Assembly: GCA_015259125.1 (NCBI GenBank)
Contig: JABZGR010000001.1
Coordinates: forward strand, 62,001-126,000
DNA length: 64,000 nt
Reading direction: 5' to 3'
Source of the DNA: Alloprevotella tannerae
GTDB lineage: Bacteria; Bacteroidota; Bacteroidia; Bacteroidales; Bacteroidaceae
In this document: positions 18,678 through 25,617 of the stretch, in pieces
Layout: each line of letters starts with the position of its first letter
Position numbering within the stretch: the first letter of the stretch is position 1
The notes under the pieces: generated by a model
Database searches by the model: none
The model's input: only the letters and a program-made list of their open reading frames with translations
What the model was told of the DNA's origin: nothing
Made by a program: the position numbers and the translations under genes

Positions 18678-19283
18678 TCAGAAGAGGTAAGCGGCTTGCA
18701 CTTGGAAAGTGTTAGCACGGAAGGAGTACGTACCGGCGCCATAGGTCTTGGAATATTTGCTCAACATAATATTGTAGCCAATGCCCAACTCTACGTGGCC
18801 GGCCAACTTAACACCGGCACCGATGTTCCAGCTCACGTTCATATTCTCGCGCTTGAAAGCGTCGGCAATACGACCTTCGGTAATGTCTGTTATACCCCAC
18901 TTGCAATTGCCAATATTGAAGCCAAACTGAGGACCGGTGGAAGCATAAACGGCTGCAATAGAACTCAAGCCCAAAGTATAGCGGAAGTTTACAGGCACTT
19001 CCACACTGCGGAAAGTTTTAGAAGTGTGGTCTGTCAAACTCAAGCGGCGTTGATTGTAGAGCAGGGCTACGTCGCCACCAAAACCGAGGAAGTTGAAGTT
19101 CATCTTAGGCCCAACATAGAAACCATAACGATTCTGCGGGTCTGTAAACTGCTTCAAGTTCTTGCTCACACTGAGCTTACTCAAATTCATACCGGCTTCG
19201 AGACCAAATTCAATGCCGGCTTTGGCCGGTTGCGCAATGCCGAACGTCAGCATTACAGCAAAAATCAAAAGAGACTTTTTCGT
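18678..19283 (-). CDS. Outer-membrane beta-barrel protein (PorT-like) with unusual start
   Basis: About 200 residues; small beta-barrel of the kind annotated PorT family/outer membrane beta-barrel. Alternating strands run through FGLEAGMNLSKLSV, YGFYVGPKMNF, VALLYNQRRLSL, VEVPVNFRYTLG and end in a C-terminal Phe (FQVQAAYLF), as barrels do. A complete signal peptide (KKSLLIFAVMLTFGIAQPAKA) is present only if translation begins at an ACG codon (19283). No ATG or GTG is in frame between the upstream TAA and that point; the only conventional alternative is TTG at 19268, which removes the basic N-terminus. It lies 28 bp downstream of nhaD on the same strand. Confidence 0.75.
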   Translation of the reverse strand, partial: TKKSLLIFAVMLTFGIAQPAKAGIEFGLEAGMNLSKLSVSKNLKQFTDPQNRYGFYVGPKMNFNFLGFGGDVALLYNQRRLSLTDHTSKTFRSVEVPVNFRYTLGLSSIAAVYASTGPQFGFNIGNCKWGITDITEGRIADAFKRENMNVSWNIGAGVKLAGHVELGIGYNIMLSKYSKTYGAGTYSFRANTFQVQAAYLF

Positions 19284-19311
19284 AACGCAGTATATATAAA
19301 AGTGTACTTAT

Positions 19312-20667
19312 TTAGGGGAAGATGTAATGACGCTCCACCCAATAGTAGGCGATGCCGGCTAAGTAGCCCACGAGTGCCACCCAAGAGATGCGCTTCATAT
19401 ACCAACCGAAGGAGATGTTCTCTAAGCCCATCACGACTACGCCTGCGGCAGAACCGATGATCAACATAGAACCACCGACACCGGCACAGTAAGCGAGCAA
19501 TTGCCAGAAGACGCCGTCAACCGCCATATCGCCTGATGGTGCAATAGGATACATACCCATACAGCCGGCAACAAGGGGCACATTGTCAACAATGCTGGAG
19601 GCTACGCCAATAATACCCGTAACGAGGTAGTGGTTGCCACCTGATGCGCCATCGAGCCAAGAGCCGAGGCTATGGAGCACGCCAACCTCTTCAAGACAAG
19701 CTACGGCCATCAAAATACCGAGGAAGAAGAGAATCGTGGACATATCCAGACGTGAGAGGAGCTTGGTCACGCGCTTCTTCATACCATCAGAGATATGGTG
19801 CTTATTGCGATAGAAGAGTTCGGTCGTAAGCCAGAGCAAACTCAAAACGAGCAAGATGCCCATAAAAGGAGGAAGGTCGGTCAGGTAGCGGAAGATGGGG
19901 ACGAAGAGCAAACCACCTACGCCAAGGAAGAACACAATCTTGCGCTCCGCAGCCGAGAAGTCGAGCGAGTCGCCTTCAGTAGCAACTTGCACCTTTGAGA
20001 GTTCGCCTTTGAGCGACATTTGGAGTATTAACGTGGGAATAATAGCCGAGATCAACGAAGGAATGAAGATCTCCTTCATAACGCCTGCCGTCGTAATCGA
20101 GCCTTTAATCCAAAGCATAATCGTCGTGACGTCGCCAATCGGTGAGAAAGCACCACCACTATTGGCTGCGATAACAATGAGCGAGGCATAAATAAGGCGA
20201 TCCTTGTGGTCACTGACGAGCTTGCGCAAAACCATAATCATCACGATACTCGTAGTAAGGTTGTCGAGCACGGCTGAGAGGAAGAAGGTCATAAACATAA
20301 TCTTCCAGAGCAATTTGCGCTTTGAGCGTGTCTCTAAAGCATCACGCACAAAATTGAAACCGCCATTGGTATCTACAACTTCTACGATGGTCATAGCGCC
20401 CATCAGGAAGAAGAGCGTCTCTGCCGTGCTGCCCAAATGGCCTTGTAAGATTTCACTTACGGCTTGACCTACGGCGGCTGCGCCGCCTTGGTAATCGGGG
20501 TGCATCGCAGTCAGGAAACTGAGCGGATCGACCATATACAATACCCAAACAGCTACGCACATCAGAAGTGCAAACGCTGCTTTATTAACTCTCAAACTGT
20601 GCTCGACGGTGATTCCTAAGTAGCCGAGCACAAATGTTGCCACGATGGCTATGGTTAATGTACCCAT
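19312..20667 (-). CDS. nhaD: NhaD-type Na+/H+ antiporter
   Basis: Inner-membrane sodium/proton antiporter of the NhaD family, 451 residues, with hydrophobic segments throughout (about 12 expected). The two pseudo-symmetric ion-transporter motifs are visible as LSAVLDNLTTSIVMI in the first half and ASSIVDNVPLVAG in the second, each with the conserved Asp-Asn pair. AANSGGAFSPIGDVTT is another typical segment. NhaD exports Na+ or Li+ and helps pH homeostasis in many Bacteroidetes. The small beta-barrel gene follows 28 bp downstream, but no functional link is known. Confidence 0.92.
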   Translation of the reverse strand: MGTLTIAIVATFVLGYLGITVEHSLRVNKAAFALLMCVAVWVLYMVDPLSFLTAMHPDYQGGAAAVGQAVSEILQGHLGSTAETLFFLMGAMTIVEVVDTNGGFNFVRDALETRSKRKLLWKIMFMTFFLSAVLDNLTTSIVMIMVLRKLVSDHKDRLIYASLIVIAANSGGAFSPIGDVTTIMLWIKGSITTAGVMKEIFIPSLISAIIPTLILQMSLKGELSKVQVATEGDSLDFSAAERKIVFFLGVGGLLFVPIFRYLTDLPPFMGILLVLSLLWLTTELFYRNKHHISDGMKKRVTKLLSRLDMSTILFFLGILMAVACLEEVGVLHSLGSWLDGASGGNHYLVTGIIGVASSIVDNVPLVAGCMGMYPIAPSGDMAVDGVFWQLLAYCAGVGGSMLIIGSAAGVVVMGLENISFGWYMKRISWVALVGYLAGIAYYWVERHYIFP

Positions 20668-20917
20668 TGTTATTGATTGGTTAAAAATCTGCGTGCAAAG
20701 GACAAGAAAAAAAGTCAGAAGACCAAATTCCTACCTACTTTTTGCCTAAAAATACGTATCTTCGCACCGATTTCATCGCTATAAGTGGTGCGCATTGCAT
20801 CAGTTTGCTTTTGCCTGCAATGATTTTGCGAGGCTCTCTGCAAGCCTTAGGCCTTGCAGCCCTTAGCAAAGACGGCGAAGCGACCCGCTTTCGACGCAAT
20901 GTTTATAGCAAAGTGAA

Positions 20918-20955
20918 GGTCCTGTAGTTCAACGGATAGAATAGAGGTTTCCTAA
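20918..20955 (+). tRNA. 5' fragment of a tRNA-Arg gene (remnant)
   Basis: The first 38 nt read as the acceptor 5' strand, D arm and anticodon loop of a tRNA with anticodon CCT. The core TGTAGTTCAACGGATAGAA differs from the intact tRNA-Arg 119 bp downstream at one position. After TTCCTAAAC the sequence departs from any tRNA: no anticodon 3' stem and no T arm with TTCGA. A CAGGAT at 20988-20993 could be the 3' acceptor strand. Probably a broken copy left by an earlier integration or recombination. Confidence 0.6.
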
Positions 20956-21035
20956 ACAGTAGGAATATTAAAATCGCCTCCGACAAACAGGATATCGAAT
21001 ATATTGCTCTTTGACATATTAAAGATAATATATAA

Positions 21036-21107
21036 GCCTTTGTAGTTCAATGGATAGAACAAGCCTCTCCTAAAGGTTAGATAGGGGTTCGATTCCCCTC
21101 AGAGGCA
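21036..21107 (+). tRNA. tRNA-Arg (anticodon CCT), probable phage attachment site
   Basis: A 72-nt cloverleaf: acceptor GCCTTTG/CAGAGGC with one G-T pair and discriminator A; D arm GTTC/GAAC; anticodon stem AGCCT/AGGTT with loop CTCCTAA (anticodon CCT); T arm AGGGG/CCCCT with loop TTCGATT. CCA is not encoded. The integrase gene begins 126 bp after its 3' end in the same direction, the usual arrangement when a tyrosine recombinase uses the 3' end of a tRNA gene as attB. The prophage left end is therefore placed here. Confidence 0.92.
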
Positions 21108-21113
21108 CAAAAT

Positions 21114-21147
21114 GCCCGCTCCAAAATCTAAATTTTCTGGGGTGGGC
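21114..21147 (+). terminator. Terminator after tRNA-Arg
   Basis: 9-bp stem GCCCGCTCC/GGGGTGGGC with two G-T pairs, closed further by AAAAT/ATTTT, then TTTTTATTTT. It ends the tRNA transcript 6 bp after the gene. Confidence 0.75.
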
Positions 21148-21188
21148 TTTTTATTTTCAGCAAAAAGTACACATCTTTGCGGTGAAAA

Positions 21189-21219
21189 GTTCTACAAAGG
21201 TTCTACAGAAAGTTCTACA
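21189..21219 (+). repeat. Three GTTCTACA direct repeats before the integrase gene
   Basis: GTTCTACA occurs at 21189, 21200 and 21212, a spacing of 11-12 bp, roughly one helical turn. The position between the tRNA and the integrase ATG suits integrase or excisionase arm-binding sites. A near-consensus -7 box CATCTTTG lies just upstream at 21172-21179. Confidence 0.6.
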
Positions 21220-21233
21220 GAAAGCAAAATATA

Positions 21234-22529
21234 ATGGCGACATTCAAAGCCGAGGTGTATGGACATCAGAAAAAACAGGACGGCACGTACAATATCAAGA
21301 TCAGAGTTACTCAACATAAGAAGAAACGCTATCTTGCCACAACGTGGTACGTAACAAAAGAGGATCTTACCAGATCTCTAAAATTGAAAAACCAAATCTA
21401 TATAGATTTGTGTGATCAACTAATCAAGCAATATAGAATACGGTGTGATCACGCAGGCGAACGCCTGAAAAGCATGAGCGTAGATGAGGTGGTGGATCTG
21501 ATTACCAGCAAGGATGCGGAGCGCTGGGATTTGGATATAGCCGCCTACATGGAAAAGCACATAGCAAAGCTGTTTGCAACTGGGCGCGATGGTAACGCAA
21601 AGACTTACCAGTGTGCGCTACGTTCACTACGTAAATTTGCCGAGAGGGATAGCATCTCTGTTTTTGAGATCACTGTCGGATTTCTCCAAAAATGGAGTGC
21701 CTGGATCGCAGATCTGGAGAATGTTACTGTGGGGTATGCACCACGTAACTATATCAGTAGGCTCAGAGCTGTACACAACCTGGCTAAAAAGGAGTTCAAT
21801 GACGAGGATGCAGGGATCATCAGAATACCTAATAGTCCTTTCTCTCACTTTGATATGCCGCAGGCTCCTCCTGTACGGAAGAGAGCTCTGAGTATTGAAC
21901 AGATACAGGCAATATCACGTGTGCCTTACACAAAGATTTTGCAACCTGGATGCAACAGATTCAATCTGGCACGTGATCTGTTCATGCTGAGCTTTTGCCT
22001 GATAGGTATGAATGCTGTTGATCTCTACTATGCGGATGATCTAAGTTGTGATAGAATTACCTACAGGAGGCGAAAGACGACAAATAGACGGTCAGATAAA
22101 GCTGAGATCTCTATCAAGATAGAGCCAGAGATACAGCCCCTGGTAGATAAGTATAGAGATCCTACAGGAAATCGTGTATTTATTTTCTACAAACTCTACA
22201 GCTCTATGGACACTTTTACTGCAGCAATAAACAAGGGGCTAAAGAAGATCGGTAAGCTCCTGGAGATAGATGATCTGGAGTTTTATGCTGCCAGACACTC
22301 CTGGGCAACAATCGCTGTAAATGATGCCCGTGTGGATAAATATACAGTTCATCAAAGCCTAAACCACGTTGATGATAACATGAGGGTCACAGATATCTAT
22401 CTAAAAAAAAGCTGGGATCCTATAGACAGAGCTAACAGAAAAGTTTTGGATTTAATCAATCTTGACCTAAGCCAAACAGACGAGCCTAAGTATATAAAAC
22501 AGCCAATTTTGCTTAAGCAAAATTTGTAA
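21234..22529 (+). CDS. int: Tyrosine-type phage integrase
   Basis: Site-specific recombinase of 431 residues with a Bacteroidetes-type layout: N-terminal arm-binding domain (1-90), SAM-like core-binding domain (about 100-205) and catalytic domain (about 220-415). The second catalytic Arg is Arg354 in YAARHSW, the His is His378 in SLNHVDD and the nucleophile is Tyr389 in TDIYLKKSW. Where many relatives have the first Arg (FYLRGM), this protein reads FCLIGM, with Ile257. It adjoins tRNA-Arg and likely uses it as attB. The last codons, ILLKQNL, are themselves part of the first GCTTAAGC palindrome of the array that follows. Confidence 0.9.
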   Translation: MATFKAEVYGHQKKQDGTYNIKIRVTQHKKKRYLATTWYVTKEDLTRSLKLKNQIYIDLCDQLIKQYRIRCDHAGERLKSMSVDEVVDLITSKDAERWDLDIAAYMEKHIAKLFATGRDGNAKTYQCALRSLRKFAERDSISVFEITVGFLQKWSAWIADLENVTVGYAPRNYISRLRAVHNLAKKEFNDEDAGIIRIPNSPFSHFDMPQAPPVRKRALSIEQIQAISRVPYTKILQPGCNRFNLARDLFMLSFCLIGMNAVDLYYADDLSCDRITYRRRKTTNRRSDKAEISIKIEPEIQPLVDKYRDPTGNRVFIFYKLYSSMDTFTAAINKGLKKIGKLLEIDDLEFYAARHSWATIAVNDARVDKYTVHQSLNHVDDNMRVTDIYLKKSWDPIDRANRKVLDLINLDLSQTDEPKYIKQPILLKQNL

Positions 22530-22971
22530 CACACTGAAAACAAAGTATTTACAGACCGCGTTTTGCTTAAGCAAAAGTTTTAATTTGCCTAAGCAAAATT
22601 CTGGAGGTGCTTTTTGTCGTTTTACGTGTTCGTAAAATGCTACTAAACAGACACTTACATTATTTACTTAAGCAAATTTGCTGTTTTGCTTAAGCAAAAA
22701 ATATAGTTTGCTTAAGCAAAAATTATAAACCACTGAAAATAAAGTATTTACAGACAACGTTTTGCTTAAGCAAAATTTTTAGATATAGTTATTTTGCTTA
22801 AGCAAAATTTGTAACACACTGAAAACAAAGTATTTACAGACCGCGTTTTGCTTAAGCAAAAGTTTTAACGTGCTGAATATCAACTGCCGTCAACCTCATT
22901 TTGCTTAAGCAAAATTTGTAACGTGCTGAATATCAACTGCTGTCTACCTCATTTTTGCTTAAGCAAAATTT
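22506..22971. repeat. Array of GCTTAAGC-centred palindromes
   Basis: Nine exact GCTTAAGC cores (22511, 22565, 22688, 22710, 22764, 22796, 22850, 22903, 22957), mostly within TTTTGCTTAAGCAAAA, and two variants (GCCTAAGC at 22587, ACTTAAGC near 22667). A 78-bp block is repeated perfectly (22506-22583 and 22791-22868). A second block of about 50 bp also repeats in tandem (22867-22917 and 22920-22971, few differences). The palindromes are not evenly spaced. It may be a replication or partition site, a regulator-binding array or a recombination site; I cannot tell which. Confidence 0.9.
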
Positions 22972-22986
22972 TTATATGACCTACTA

Positions 22987-23025
22987 TATATACATGTATA
23001 ATATATACATGATAATATATACATG
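22987..23025. repeat. Three TATATACATG direct repeats
   Basis: TATATACATG at 22987, 23002 and 23016 (14-15 bp apart) directly after the palindrome array. The AT-rich block is followed by a G-rich tract (GGGGGTGTGGGGG). The combination of repeats and an AT-rich tract recalls iteron-type origins, without proof. Confidence 0.6.
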
Positions 23026-23081
23026 ATAGATAGGGGGTGTGGGGGAAAGAAAGAACGCGCAAGATTTGCTACACATTATCA

Positions 23082-23339
23082 CTAATCATTAGCAAACATT
23101 TTTCCAGTTCCTGTTAGCAGCCATCGCGCGCTCACTCCAAAATCTTTCACAAGAGGCTGTATCCAGGATACCTGGAACCATCCTCTGTCAAGATCCTTTC
23201 TGTTCGAGATAAGATTCCTCCTGTCAATATCGTACAGCCTACAGTAGGTATTAACGCCTCTGATGCGTTTCTGCGCAACAAGAGTATCAAGGGAACAGTA
23301 GAAGCGCTCCATTATCTGTTTTGATACGTTAGTATTCAT
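23082..23339 (-). CDS. Small phage protein, possible DNA-binding
   Basis: 85 residues from MNTNVSKQIMERFYCSLDTL. A region around SLDTLVAQKRIRGVNTYCRLYDIDRRNL could be helical, and the C-terminus WLLTGTGKMF is the ending often seen in Bacteroidetes phage XRE-type regulators, where it follows the HTH domain. I start at ATG 23339 because it overlaps the upstream stop by 11 nt; an in-frame ATG at 23381 would overlap the upstream gene much further. It is the last gene of the leftward lysogeny operon. Confidence 0.6.
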   Translation of the reverse strand: MNTNVSKQIMERFYCSLDTLVAQKRIRGVNTYCRLYDIDRRNLISNRKDLDRGWFQVSWIQPLVKDFGVSARWLLTGTGKMFAND

Positions 23340-23748
23340 TTTTCGATTCCACGCGAAGTATTTCTTTCTGTGATTTATCAAAAATATACGTTACCTCTTC
23401 AAGATTCATTGCTCCGAATGAGTTCTTTGCACGATATTTATGGTGAACCTCCCATCCAAGTGTTTCATAAGGGGGTGTTCCTTGACTTTTGAAAAATGCT
23501 TTTGCTTCTTCAAGTTTAGAACCGAGACTATCATATGGAAATTCTCCAGCTTTAGCCCTCTTTAGAGCTTCTTTTAGTACCATAGTCATTGGGGTAATTT
23601 TCTTTGGTTCCCCAAGCTCTACATTTTGGTAGCTATCTGGATCTTTAAGATGTTCTTGCAAATACCTATCTATAGCAACTTCATATTGCTCCTTTCTAAT
23701 ACAACTTGCAAATACAACGACTAAAAGAATAAATAATATCTTTTTCAT
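23329..23748 (-). CDS. Prophage lipoprotein, possible superinfection exclusion
   Basis: 139 residues, with a short signal peptide and lipobox VVFASC, so a predicted lipoprotein. The remainder is charged and partly helical, with no recognised domain. GGAGGG is placed 6 nt before ATG 23748, while an upstream in-frame ATG (23754) touches the GGAGGG directly, so 23748 is the better start. It overlaps the stop of the preceding gene by 4 nt (ATGA). Lipoproteins expressed from a lysogeny operon often block superinfection; here that is inference from position only. Confidence 0.7.
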   Translation of the reverse strand: MKKILFILLVVVFASCIRKEQYEVAIDRYLQEHLKDPDSYQNVELGEPKKITPMTMVLKEALKRAKAGEFPYDSLGSKLEEAKAFFKSQGTPPYETLGWEVHHKYRAKNSFGAMNLEEVTYIFDKSQKEILRVESKNEY

Positions 23749-23954
23749 ATACATCCCTCCAAATATTCCAGATCAGATTTTAGCGTAATCAAATCCTTGT
23801 CTGTATTGTTCAATACGTGAGCCGTAGTAATAGCCATAGATAGCTGCCTACGAGCTTCATATATTCTTTCTTTTATATTCATCTCTGGATCTCCCTTGAT
23901 AGCCTCTCTGTAGAGGTCAATCACTAATCTGTAATAGCTTTCTGTAGATTTCAT
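23745..23954 (-). CDS. Small hypothetical protein of the lysogeny operon
   Basis: 69 residues, mostly helical by composition (SYYRLVIDLYREAIKGDPEMN ...). No known family recognised. It lies 6 bp after the repressor gene and is coupled to the lipoprotein gene by an ATGA overlap, so it is co-expressed with the repressor. Confidence 0.65.
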   Translation of the reverse strand: MKSTESYYRLVIDLYREAIKGDPEMNIKERIYEARRQLSMAITTAHVLNNTDKDLITLKSDLEYLEGCI

Positions 23955-23960
23955 ATTGAT

Positions 23961-24650
23961 TCATTTTACGCTCATACATAACATTACTCGGTATACGCCG
24001 AACAAATCCTCCAAAGCCACCTCAAAAGGCGCATACATAGGATCTGGATTCAAAGAGAGGCAGCGTACATAGCCATCACGCTTTGATGGAACCAAGATTT
24101 TTACCACAACTCCATTGCACGTGTCCAGCACATAAGCCTTTCCCCAATCTATGAAAGCACGCTCATTGATCTTTTTGATGAGGATTTGAGATCCATTAGG
24201 GTACTCAGGAGCCATACTATCTCCAGCAATAGTGATCGCGTAGTCTGCTCCAGCTATAGGGCTGATCACTTTCTCGCAGTCGCTGTCTTTGACAGACACA
24301 ACGAAATCATTAAGAGATCCACCCTGTGCAGAGATCGGCAATAGGTACACCCAGTTTACAGCCTGGATCTCATCCTCCTCTGATTCGCTTTCAGAGATCA
24401 TTACAGGCACTTCCAGAGTTTTCTCACTATCTCCTGGATCTGTTACTAACATAGAGCCTACACCAACTTTTAGCCAGTTCATATTTAGCTCAGGGAAAGC
24501 ATTTTTGATCCTATCCTGGCTCCTTACAGTGATACTATCACCTATCTTATTCACAAAACCTCTGGAAAGAGAACAGGCGTTTTCAAATGCCAGCTGTCCG
24601 ATTCCTTTGTGCTGGAGGAATTTAATCAGTCTTTCTTTAATTTCGCTCAT
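23961..24650 (-). CDS. Phage repressor with S24 peptidase domain (CI/LexA-like)
   Basis: 229 residues. An N-terminal HTH region (about 1-60, IGQLAFENACSLSRGFVNKI) is joined to a C-terminal S24 self-cleavage and dimerisation domain. The catalytic Ser145 sits in IAGDSMAPEYPNGS and the Lys184 in NGVVVKILVP. The linker contains ISAQGGSL, the position where such Bacteroidetes repressors are expected to be cleaved. The gene is divergent from the small HTH gene at 24865, the classic lysogeny switch. It should keep lytic genes off and be inactivated after DNA damage through RecA. Confidence 0.9.
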   Translation of the reverse strand: MSEIKERLIKFLQHKGIGQLAFENACSLSRGFVNKIGDSITVRSQDRIKNAFPELNMNWLKVGVGSMLVTDPGDSEKTLEVPVMISESESEEDEIQAVNWVYLLPISAQGGSLNDFVVSVKDSDCEKVISPIAGADYAITIAGDSMAPEYPNGSQILIKKINERAFIDWGKAYVLDTCNGVVVKILVPSKRDGYVRCLSLNPDPMYAPFEVALEDLFGVYRVMLCMSVK

Positions 24651-24733
24651 ACAGATAAATTTTCAGTAGTTTTTATTTGCCACAAAAGGTTGATAATCAT
24701 AACATAAGACGTTGTTTTGGCGCGAATTGCTGG

Positions 24734-24748
24734 ATTTTTCTGAAAAAT
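24734..24748. promoter_or_regulatory. Palindrome in the lysogeny switch region
   Basis: ATTTTTC-T-GAAAAAT, a perfect 7-bp inverted repeat around one T, 14 bp upstream of the rightward -33 element. It is a possible operator of the repressor or the Cro-like protein. Confidence 0.35.
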
Positions 24749-24761
24749 ACTCCGTATAATA

Positions 24762-24793
24762 TTTGGTGGTCTGAAAAGGTTTCCGTAATTTTG
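24762..24793 (+). promoter_or_regulatory. Rightward early promoter
   Basis: TTTG at 24762-24765, a 20-bp spacer, then TAATTTTG at 24786-24793. Both elements and the spacing fit the Bacteroidetes promoter consensus exactly. Transcription would begin near 24800, giving a leader of about 65 nt before the small HTH gene. Confidence 0.65.
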
Positions 24794-24831
24794 CACCATT
24801 ACAAAACAAATCGTGTCGCAAATATAGCAAA

Positions 24832-24848
24832 TATGTTTGGTAGACACA
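24832..24848. promoter_or_regulatory. Weak copy of the 17-bp phage operator
   Basis: TATGTTTGGTAGACACA matches the site at 50717-50733 (TGTGTTTCTAAGACACA) at 13 of 17 positions. It lies in the leader of the Cro-like gene, between the divergent repressor and Cro-like genes. Confidence 0.35.
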
Positions 24849-24864
24849 CAAAAAGAGAAATAAA

Positions 24865-25089
24865 ATGGAGCACGTGAAGAAATCAATATTTCGACAGATC
24901 TACGATTCGTTGCCTGTTGATAGACCTATAGCGCCAAAAACTGCTTGGGTAAACGAGATAGCCGAATTGGTAAAGGTTCACCCCACAACGGTTAGATGTT
25001 GGCTTGCTGGAACTCAGAAGCCAGACGCGTTGCGAATTGGAATTATCGCAAAGCATCTTAGGGTTAACGAAAACGACTTGTTTAACTAA
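24865..25089 (+). CDS. Small HTH regulator, Cro-like
   Basis: 74 residues. The segment WVNEIAELVKVHPTTVRCWLAGTQKPDAL forms a helix-turn-helix, followed by LRIGIIAKHLRVNENDLFN as the usual closing helices of XRE folds. It is the first gene of the rightward early operon, divergent from the S24 repressor. Role inferred: antirepression or early control as with Cro. Confidence 0.8.
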   Translation: MEHVKKSIFRQIYDSLPVDRPIAPKTAWVNEIAELVKVHPTTVRCWLAGTQKPDALRIGIIAKHLRVNENDLFN

Positions 25090-25104
25090 AAAAGCAACAC
25101 CGAT

Positions 25105-25320
25105 ATGAAAAAAGAAACTTTAGTAAACCTAATGATTTGCGCTTGTTGCGCTATTCTGTCTCTTGTAGTCGTCGTTTACGCAATCTATATTAGATCGTTG
25201 TGGAATCTAATCCCAGCTGTTATGTCTGGAATATTCAGTTACATAGCCTACGTAGACGATGCTTATGGAGTTGTTAGTGTAAAATCTTACATCAAAAGCA
25301 TTTTGTCTAAAAACAACTAA
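25105..25320 (+). CDS. Small membrane protein
   Basis: 71 residues with two predicted membrane helices (LMICACCAILSLVVVVYAIY and LIPAVMSGIFSYIAYV) separated by a short loop. No family recognised. It lies in the early operon, 15 bp after the Cro-like gene. Confidence 0.65.
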   Translation: MKKETLVNLMICACCAILSLVVVVYAIYIRSLWNLIPAVMSGIFSYIAYVDDAYGVVSVKSYIKSILSKNN

Positions 25321-25324
25321 AGTT

Positions 25325-25609
25325 ATGACTATCACCCTGGAGCTATTTGAGCTTAAAAACCTCTGTATGGAGATGGCAGAGCTTGGAGCAGCAAAATACG
25401 CTGCTACACAGGCTCCAGCTGGTGATCTTATTAAGCAAAGAGCAGCTTATAGAGAATTTGGCGAAGCACGTGTAAAGAGTTGGGTAAATCGCAACCTTGT
25501 ATCTCCTGTTAGAGTCGGATGTGCGAAGAATAGCCCTCTGAAATACTCCAGGGCTGACTTGATAGCCTGTAGCAATGCTGAAAAGCTTAATTGTATAATC
25601 AACAAATAA
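25325..25609 (+). CDS. Small phage protein, possible excisionase-type DNA-binding fold
   Basis: 94 residues. The central and C-terminal part (FGEARVKSWVNRNLVSPVRVGCAKNSPLKYSRADLIACSN) resembles a winged-helix/MerR-like excisionase module in which a helix-turn-helix is followed by a wing and an arginine-serine strand. The first 45 residues are helical. It ends 8 bp before the ATPase gene. Assignment to excisionase is tentative. Confidence 0.6.
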   Translation: MTITLELFELKNLCMEMAELGAAKYAATQAPAGDLIKQRAAYREFGEARVKSWVNRNLVSPVRVGCAKNSPLKYSRADLIACSNAEKLNCIINK

Positions 25610-25617
25610 TAGTTTCT

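Noticed and set aside
18585..19460. 291-codon plus-strand frame across the beta-barrel gene
   Set aside because: It runs through the terminator and antisense to a clear beta-barrel protein and the NhaD gene end.
20742..20927. 61-codon frame before the tRNA genes
   Set aside because: It runs into the tRNA remnant, and the composition is not protein-like.
22506..22971. CRISPR-like array
   Set aside because: The repeated units are perfect palindromes at irregular distances, spacers are partly identical to each other (78-bp block repeated), and there are no cas genes.
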